This document shows positions 1 through 8,035 of a stretch of 8,035 nt of DNA, one piece after another (position 1 is the stretch's first letter; every line of letters begins with the position of its first letter). Source of the stretch: Aquabacterium sp. (lineage in GTDB: Bacteria > Pseudomonadota > Gammaproteobacteria > Burkholderiales > Burkholderiaceae_C); the NCBI GenBank assembly GCA_017989885.1, contig JAGNPA010000068.1:1-8035 (forward strand), in the 5' to 3' direction. The position numbers were made by a program, and so were the translations under genes. The notes below the pieces were generated by a model. It was not told the origin of the DNA. It saw only the letters and a list, made by a program, of their open reading frames with translations, and made no database searches.

Positions 1-10
1 CCGAAACAAA

Positions 11-19
11 GAGAGAGGA
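11..19 (+). promoter_or_regulatory. Ribosome binding site that decides the start of the MFS-acyltransferase gene
   Basis: A purine-rich run of GAGAGAGGA ends just before two in-frame GTG codons, at 21 and 27. The GAGG core (15-18) is only 2 bases from the first GTG, too close for normal initiation, but 8 bases from the second. I therefore place the start at 27. An ATG at 19-21 lies in another frame and meets a stop after three codons. Confidence 0.6.
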
Positions 20-26
20 TGTGCTT

Positions 27-1937
27 GTGAAAGAAGTGTCTGCGGCCCACACCGGTCAGTTTGCCCTGTTGAAGCAGAGACGGTTTGCCCCGTTCTTTGC
101 CACCCAGTTTCTCGGGGCCGCCAACGACAACCTCTTCAAGTTTGCCTTGACCGTCCTGGTGACCTACCAGTTGCAGGTGAGCTGGCTGCCGCCGCAGATG
201 GCTGGGCTGGTGATCGGGGCCTTGTTCATCTTGCCCTTCCTGCTGATGTCGGCGACGGCGGGCCAGTGGGCCGACAAGCATGACAAGGCGACCATCATGC
301 GACACACCAAGCTGATGGAGGTGGTGATCATGGCCATCGCGGTGGTGGGCCTGATCGGGCAGATGGTGCCCTTGCTGCTGGTCTGCATCTTCCTGATGGG
401 CTTGCAGTCCACCCTGTTTGGTCCGGTGAAGTACGCCTACCTGCCGCAGCACCTCAGCGAGCGCGAGCTCACCGGGGGCAACGGCCTGGTGGAGATGGGC
501 ACGTTTGTGGCCATCTTGCTGGGCAATGTGGCCGGGGGCTTGCTGATGAGCATCCCGCAGCTCGGGGTGCAGTGGGTGGCCGGTGCCTGTCTGGGTGTGG
601 CCCTGCTGGGCTGGCTGGCGTCCATGCGCATTCCGACCTCACCGGCCTCAGACCCCGGTTTGAAGCTGAACTGGAACCCCTTCAGCGAAACCTGGCGCAA
701 CCTGCAACTGGCCCGCCAGTACCCCAGCGTGTTCCGCTCGCTGCTGGGCATTTCGTGGATGTGGTTCTTCGGCGCGGTGTTCCTGTCGCAGTTCCCCTCG
801 TTCGCGCGCGATGTGCTGGGCGGCAATGAGCAGGTGGCCTCGCTGTTGCTGGTGGTGTTCTCGGTGGGCATCGCCGTGGGCTCGCTCTTGTGCGAGACCT
901 TTTCGCACCGCCACGTCGAGATCGGTCTGGTGCCCATCGGTGCGCTGGGCATGACGGTGTTTGCGTTCGACCTGTACCTGGCCTCGCAGGCTGTGGTGCC
1001 CCCGGCGTCGGGGGGCTTGCTGTCGGTGGGCGAGTTCGTGGCCCAACCGGCGCACTGGCGTGTCATGGCCGACTTGGCGCTGCTGGCCTTCAGCGCGGGC
1101 TTTTACAGCGTGCCGATGTACGCGCTGATTCAGCTGCGTGCCCAGCCCAGCCACCGCGCGCGCATCATCGCGGCCAACAACATCCTCAACGCCTTGTTCA
1201 TGGTCGTCAGCAGCCTGCTGGCGGGGGGCATGCTGGGGGCGGGCTTCAGCATCCCGCAGGTGTTCGGCGCGACGGCCCTGCTCAACATCGTGGTGGTGGG
1301 CTATGTGTTCTGGCTGATGCCCGAGTACATCGTGCGTCTGGTGATGCTGTTGGTGACGCGCGTGGTGTACCGCCTCAAGGTGCGCGGTGACGAGCACCTG
1401 CCCACGGAGGGCGCGGCCATCCTGGTGTGCAACCACGTCAGCTTTGTCGATGCCGTGATCCTGGGCGTTTGCAGCCCGCGCCCGATGGTGTTCCTGATGG
1501 ACCACCGCATCTTCAAGACACCGGGGATCGGCTGGTTCTTCCGGGCGGTCAAGGCCATCCCGATCGCGCCGCAAAAGGAAGACCCTGAGGCCTATGAGCA
1601 GGCGTTTGAGCGGGCGCGGCAGGTGTTGCGCGATGGCGATCTGCTGTGCCTGTTCCCGGAAGGGGCCATCACGAAGGATGGTCGCATGCAGCCCTTCAAG
1701 GCCGGCATCATGAAGATCCTGGCGTCAGACCCGGTGCCGGTGATCCCGGCGGCGCTGCACAACCTGTGGGGTTCGACTTTCTCGCGCATTGACGGCGCGG
1801 CGATGGCGCGTCCGCTGCGCCGCGGGCTGTTCAACCGCATTGGCCTGGTGGTGGGCGAGCCGATCGCGCCTGAGGTGGTCACGCCCGAGGCCCTTCAGGT
1901 GCGGGTGCAGGGCCTGCTGGACGAGCCCAGCCCCTGA
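27..1937 (+). CDS. Fused LplT-like MFS lysophospholipid transporter and PlsC-family acyltransferase
   Basis: This 636-residue inner-membrane protein joins two activities. Residues about 10-430 form an MFS transporter of the LplT type: the early AANDNLFK segment, the loop GQWADKHDK of the MFS D-[RK] type, and about 12 hydrophobic segments. Residues about 445-636 are a glycerolipid acyltransferase with all the usual blocks: NHVSFVD (catalytic H470 and D475), a substrate block near 494-513, FPEG (543-546) and VIPAAL (572-577). In E. coli, LplT flips lysophospholipids inward and Aas re-acylates them; Aas is an acyltransferase fused to an acyl-ACP synthetase. Here the transporter is fused directly to the acyltransferase and no AMP-ligase domain follows. 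The inferred role is uptake and re-acylation of lysophospholipids using acyl-ACP or acyl-CoA made elsewhere. The start is GTG 27, chosen from the ribosome-site spacing; GTG 21 would add two residues. The next gene begins 58 bases downstream on the same strand. The fold assignment is strong; the substrate is inferred. Confidence 0.9.
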   Translation: MKEVSAAHTGQFALLKQRRFAPFFATQFLGAANDNLFKFALTVLVTYQLQVSWLPPQMAGLVIGALFILPFLLMSATAGQWADKHDKATIMRHTKLMEVVIMAIAVVGLIGQMVPLLLVCIFLMGLQSTLFGPVKYAYLPQHLSERELTGGNGLVEMGTFVAILLGNVAGGLLMSIPQLGVQWVAGACLGVALLGWLASMRIPTSPASDPGLKLNWNPFSETWRNLQLARQYPSVFRSLLGISWMWFFGAVFLSQFPSFARDVLGGNEQVASLLLVVFSVGIAVGSLLCETFSHRHVEIGLVPIGALGMTVFAFDLYLASQAVVPPASGGLLSVGEFVAQPAHWRVMADLALLAFSAGFYSVPMYALIQLRAQPSHRARIIAANNILNALFMVVSSLLAGGMLGAGFSIPQVFGATALLNIVVVGYVFWLMPEYIVRLVMLLVTRVVYRLKVRGDEHLPTEGAAILVCNHVSFVDAVILGVCSPRPMVFLMDHRIFKTPGIGWFFRAVKAIPIAPQKEDPEAYEQAFERARQVLRDGDLLCLFPEGAITKDGRMQPFKAGIMKILASDPVPVIPAALHNLWGSTFSRIDGAAMARPLRRGLFNRIGLVVGEPIAPEVVTPEALQVRVQGLLDEPSP

Positions 1938-1962
1938 ATCGGAACGGGGTGAATGGCAAAAT
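1934..1962 (+). promoter_or_regulatory. Weak sigma-70-like promoter candidate for the CPBP protease gene
   Basis: The 58-base gap before the protease gene contains CAAAAT at 1957-1962, a plausible -10 box. A poor -35 match, CTGAAT (1934-1939), sits 17 bases upstream and overlaps the previous stop codon. A transcript would start near 1969 and leave a leader of about 27 bases. The -35 match is only about half of consensus, so co-transcription with the upstream gene is equally possible. Confidence 0.25.
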
Positions 1963-1995
1963 CGCAGCACCCTCTGACATCGCACGCCAGACTTG

Positions 1996-2676
1996 ATGAA
2001 ATCCTTGCTCTCTCCCGCCGCCTGGGCGCGCGTCATTCCCTTTGCCCTGTTCATGGCCCTGCTGGCCTTGCGGGCGAACTGGCCTGCGGGTGACGGTGGT
2101 GTGCTCGACCCACGCTGGCTCTACGGCGTGTCGGTGCTGGTGGTGGGCGGCAGCCTGGTGTACTTCTGGCGGCGCTACGGCGAGCTGGGGCGCGGCTCGG
2201 GCTTGTCGTTCTGGCATGCCTTGCTGTCGATGGCGGTGGGCGTCGTCGTGTTCGTGCTGTGGGTGTGGCTCACCGAGCCTTGGATGATGCTGGGCGAGGC
2301 CAGTGCCAGTTTCCGCCCGGTGGACAACGAAGGCCAGTTGCTGTGGGGGCTGGTGATCGTGCGCTGGATTGGCGCGGCCATGCTGGTGCCGGTGATGGAG
2401 GAGCTTTTCTGGCGCTCCTACCTGATGCGCTGGGTGGACAAGCCCGACTTTGAAGCGCAAGACCCGGGCGCGGTGACGCTGCGGGCCATGCTGCTGTCCT
2501 CGCTGGTGTTCATGCTGGCGCACAACCAGTGGCTGGCCGCCCTGGTGGCCGGCATGGTTTACGCCTGGCTGTATCGCTATACGCGTACCCTGTGGGCACC
2601 GATCCTGGCGCATGCCGTGACCAACGGCGTCCTGGGCGTCTGGGTGGTGGTGTTCGGGAACTGGCAGTTCTGGTGA
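1996..2676 (+). CDS. CPBP (CAAX-protease/bacteriocin-processing) family intramembrane metalloprotease, PEP-CTERM-associated type
   Basis: This is a 226-residue polytopic membrane protein. All three hallmark motifs of the CPBP/Abi glutamic intramembrane protease family are present: EExxxR (E135, E136, R140 in VMEELFWR), FxxxH (F172, H176 in FMLAH) and HxxxN (H206, N210 in HAVTN). The catalytic site therefore looks complete. The short N-terminal hydrophobic part ending in a Y-G-E-L segment, and the aromatic tail GNWQFW, resemble from memory the CAAX-protease-related subfamily found beside or fused to exosortases in PEP-CTERM-bearing proteobacteria. No exosortase or PEP-CTERM protein is visible here, so that link is inferred. 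The substrate is unknown. The ATG at 1996 is chosen over an adjacent in-frame TTG at 1993; there is no clear Shine-Dalgarno for either. The gene is convergent with tgt, 36 bases away across a hairpin. Confidence 0.85.
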   Translation: MKSLLSPAAWARVIPFALFMALLALRANWPAGDGGVLDPRWLYGVSVLVVGGSLVYFWRRYGELGRGSGLSFWHALLSMAVGVVVFVLWVWLTEPWMMLGEASASFRPVDNEGQLLWGLVIVRWIGAAMLVPVMEELFWRSYLMRWVDKPDFEAQDPGAVTLRAMLLSSLVFMLAHNQWLAALVAGMVYAWLYRYTRTLWAPILAHAVTNGVLGVWVVVFGNWQFW

Positions 2677-2681
2677 GCATG

Positions 2682-2701
2682 GTCCGGGCCTGAACCCGGA
2701 C
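2682..2701. terminator. GC-rich hairpin between convergent genes, probable bidirectional terminator
   Basis: GTCCGGG (2682-2688) pairs perfectly with CCCGGAC (2695-2701) around a 6-base loop, giving a 7-bp stem. It lies wholly within the 36-base gap between the protease stop and the tgt stop, where either transcript would need to end. Neither side has a clear U-run after the stem, so it is not a textbook intrinsic terminator; it may act with Rho or simply protect 3' ends. Confidence 0.6.
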
Positions 2702-2712
2702 ACCCCAACGGC

Positions 2713-6232
<3,520 letters not shown>

Positions 6233-6236
<4 letters not shown>

Positions 6237-7294
6237 GGCGTGCGACGCTCGATCAGCATGGCGTCGCCATAGCTGAAGAAACGGTAGCCCTGCGCGATCG
6301 CGTGCTGGTAGAGCGACCGGATGTGCTCGTAACCGGCCAGGGCGCTCACCAGCATCATCAAGGTGCTCTTGGGCAGGTGAAAGTTGGTGATCAGCAGGTC
6401 CACCACCTTGAACTGGAAGCCCGGGGTGATGAAGATGTCGGTGTCGCGGCTACCCGCTTCCAGGATCTGCCCGGCGGGGGCATGCAGCGCAGCCGATTCG
6501 AGCGCGCGCAAGGTGGTGGTGCCCACCGAGATGACGCGCCCGCCCGCACCCTTCGTGGCTTCGATGGCGGCCACGGTGCTGGCGGGCACCTCGAACCACT
6601 CGCTGTGCATCTTGTGCTCGGCCAGGTTGTCGGTGCGCACCGGCTGGAAGGTGCCTGCGCCCACGTGCAGCGTCACCTCGGCGGTGCGAATGCCACGCTC
6701 GTGCAGGGCGGCCAGCACGGCGTCGTCAAAGTGCAAGGCCGCCGTGGGGGCCGCCACCGCGCCGGGGGCCTTGGCGAACACCGTCTGGTAGCGGCGCACA
6801 TCATCGGCTTCGTCGGCGTGGGTGATGTAGGGGGGCAGGGGCACGTGGCCGTGCTGCTCCAACAGCTCGAACGGGTCGCCGGAGAGTTTCAGGTGGAACA
6901 GCCCGCCGTCCGGCCCGCTGCGGCCCAGCACCTCGGCATCAAAGGCGTCGGCAAAGCGCACGACGCTGCCCGCCTTGGGCGATTTGCTGGCACGCATGTG
7001 CGCCAGCACCTCGTGGTTGGGCAGCACGCGCTCGACCAGGGCCTCGACCGCGCCGCCGGACTGCTTGGCGCCGTACAGCCGTGCCTTGATGACCCGGGTG
7101 TTGTTGAAGACCAGCAGATCACCGGGCTGGAGCAGCGAGGGCAGGTCGCGGAACACGCGGTCCACGGGCGTGGCGCCACGGCCGTCGAGCAGGCGCGAGG
7201 CGCTGCGCTCGGCAGCGGGATGCTGGGCGATCAACTCGGGCGGCAGCTCGAAGTCGAAATCGCTGAGGGTGTAGCCGGAAGCAGAAGCGGTCAT
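6233..7294 (-). CDS. queA: S-adenosylmethionine:tRNA ribosyltransferase-isomerase
   Basis: QueA moves the ribosyl part of S-adenosylmethionine onto preQ1 already inserted in tRNA and isomerises it to epoxyqueuosine, the step after Tgt. The 353-residue product has the family's conserved blocks in order: [17 protein letters not shown] (10-26), [10 protein letters not shown] (64-73), PLPPYI (152-157), [18 protein letters not shown] (168-185), [10 protein letters not shown] (210-219), TTTLRALES (259-267), [13 protein letters not shown] (303-315) and [11 protein letters not shown] (337-347). The reading frame is open up to 7501, but the family normally begins a few residues before the SDFDFELP block, so ATG 7294 is preferred. 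ATG 7348 (18 residues longer) has a somewhat better GAAGG upstream but would place the start ahead of the likely promoter. The gene is first in the queA-kinase-tgt operon and its TGA overlaps the kinase ATG. Confidence 0.96.
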
Positions 7295-7309
7295 GCCATT
7301 GAGGGACGG

Positions 7310-7320
7310 ACGGGTCCCGT
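7310..7320. repeat. Short perfect palindrome in the queA leader
   Basis: ACGGG-T-CCCGT is an 11-base perfect palindrome with one central base, 16 bases upstream of the chosen queA ATG and downstream of its possible -10 box. The one-base centre rules out a stable hairpin, so a protein-binding half-site pair is the only functional reading. It may well be chance in such GC-rich DNA. Confidence 0.2.
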
Positions 7321-7336
7321 GCCAAGGAAACCCGCT

Positions 7337-7342
7337 ATTGTC
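7337..7342 (-). promoter_or_regulatory. Possible -10 box of the queA-kinase-tgt operon
   Basis: On the minus strand GACAAT is a reasonable sigma-70 -10 hexamer, 42 bases before the chosen queA start, which predicts a leader of about 35 bases. The best -35 match, CTGACG (7357-7362), is only 14 bases away, shorter than the usual 16-18, so the promoter would be weak or activator-dependent. Confidence 0.3.
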
Positions 7343-7371
7343 CTTCATCTGACCTTCGTCAGCGTATCGTG

Positions 7372-7392
7372 CTGAGCGGTCGGCACGCTCAG
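7372..7392. promoter_or_regulatory. Interrupted inverted repeat in the divergent queA/recG intergenic region, candidate operator
   Basis: CTGAGCG (7372-7378) and CGCTCAG (7386-7392) are perfect 7-bp inverted arms separated by 7 bases, a 21-base dyad. It lies between the two divergent promoter-like boxes, roughly 30 bases from each, where a dimeric regulator could affect both genes. The regulator is unknown and chance is not excluded. Confidence 0.35.
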
Positions 7393-7421
7393 ACAAGGGG
7401 GCGATGGTGTGCCGGGGCGGG

Positions 7422-7427
7422 CACAAT
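7422..7427 (+). promoter_or_regulatory. Possible -10 box for recG
   Basis: CACAAT is a plausible -10 hexamer followed by a short GC-rich stretch, a pattern common before genes of this GC-rich group. No convincing -35 box lies 16-18 bases upstream. If it is real, transcription starts near 7434, so the ATG at 7426 would be outside the message and recG would begin at GTG 7459. Confidence 0.3.
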
Positions 7428-8035
7428 GGCGATCGCTCATCCATTCGACGATCACAGCGTGGCACACGAGGCGGCGGCCCCATCTCCTTCATCTTCGGCA
7501 CGTGGCCAGAACGGCACGGGCAAGTCTGCGGCCGCTGACAAGCGCTCTCCGCCGCAGAAGGCCATGGAGCGCCTGGGTTTGACGCGTGACATCGACCTGG
7601 CCCTGCACCTGCCGCTGCGCTACGAGGATGAAACCCGCCTGACCCTGCTGCGCGAGGCGCGCGATGGCGAAACCGTGCAGGTGGAAGGCGTGGTGCGCGA
7701 CAACCGCATCGAGGCCCGCGGGCGCCGCCAACTCATCGTGCGCCTGCACGATGGCTCGGGCGAGGTGCTGCTGCGCTTCCTGAACTTTTACGGCTCGCAG
7801 CAAAAGAGCTGGGGCGCCGGCGTGCGCTTGCGGGTGCGGGGCGAGTTGCGCAATGGCTTCTTCGGCCGCGAGATGGTCCACCCCCAGGTGCGGATCGTTC
7901 AGGAAGGCGCGCCACTGGCCCAGGCTCTCACGCCGGTCTACCCGACCACGGCCGGCCTGCCGCAGGCCTACCTGCGCAAGGCGGTGGCTGCGGGCCTGGC
8001 GCGGGCACCGCTGGACGAACTGATCCCGCCCACCC
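7426..8035 (+). CDS. recG: ATP-dependent DNA helicase RecG, N-terminal part (runs off the window)
   Basis: RecG remodels stalled replication forks and branched recombination intermediates in the nucleoid. The frame is open from here to the right edge, giving about 203 residues of a protein that is usually near 700. Visible is the N-terminal region and the wedge (OB-fold) domain that splits the fork: [17 protein letters not shown] (about 53-69), [29 protein letters not shown] and [18 protein letters not shown], all typical of betaproteobacterial RecG. The helicase motifs lie beyond the window. The first 40 or so residues are a low-complexity Ala/Ser-rich leader, so the start is uncertain: ATG 7426 is the longest reasonable choice, GTG 7459 is the main alternative, and neither has a good ribosome site. 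ATG 7564 is less likely because the preceding SPPQKA segment is conserved in the family. The gene is divergent from queA. Confidence 0.92.
   Translation, partial: MAIAHPFDDHSVAHEAAAPSPSSSARGQNGTGKSAAADKRSPPQKAMERLGLTRDIDLALHLPLRYEDETRLTLLREARDGETVQVEGVVRDNRIEARGRRQLIVRLHDGSGEVLLRFLNFYGSQQKSWGAGVRLRVRGELRNGFFGREMVHPQVRIVQEGAPLAQALTPVYPTTAGLPQAYLRKAVAAGLARAPLDELIPPT

Noticed and set aside
648..1574. A 308-codon minus-strand frame inside the MFS-acyltransferase gene
   Set aside because: His/Arg/Gln-rich antisense shadow of a gene with complete transporter and acyltransferase motifs.
7295..7501. N-terminal extension of queA by 69 residues to ATG 7501
   Set aside because: The added residues do not resemble QueA, which normally begins just before the SDFDFELP block, and the extension would overlap the start of recG.

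Overview
The window is GC-rich, densely coded bacterial DNA. Its gene content and wording (the RecG N-terminus, an LplT/PlsC fusion, the recG/queA/tgt neighbourhood) point to a betaproteobacterium, most likely of the order Burkholderiales. That placement is inferred from memory of related proteins and was not computed. All six genes look intact except the last, which runs off the right edge. I saw no tRNA, rRNA, CRISPR array, insertion sequence, prophage gene or origin, and no gene-free stretch over about 130 bases.

Layout: (1) On the plus strand at the left is a fusion of a lysophospholipid-transporter-like MFS domain to a PlsC-type acyltransferase, followed by a small membrane CPBP/CAAX-type protease. 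The protease resembles the subfamily that travels with exosortase/PEP-CTERM systems. (2) A short gap with a GC-rich hairpin separates these from a convergent minus-strand operon. Read in its own direction, that operon is queA, then a large membrane hybrid histidine kinase, then tgt. (3) A divergent intergenic region of about 130 bp holds weak promoter-like boxes on both strands and a perfect 7-bp inverted repeat. It separates queA from the start of recG on the plus strand.

How the genes fit together: Tgt swaps guanine-34 for preQ1 in GUN-anticodon tRNAs, and QueA converts the inserted preQ1 to epoxyqueuosine, so the two tRNA enzymes are consecutive steps of queuosine synthesis. The notable point is the gene between them. 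It encodes a complete signalling protein with a signal peptide, a periplasmic jelly-roll-like domain resembling the sugar-binding domain of family 2 glycosidases, seven membrane segments, HisKA, HATPase and a receiver. Its start codon overlaps the queA stop as ATGA, so its translation is probably coupled to queA. No functional link between this kinase and queuosine is shown by the sequence. The arrangement is the best candidate here for something undescribed. The left-hand pair are both membrane or envelope proteins: one for lysophospholipid uptake and re-acylation, one an intramembrane protease.
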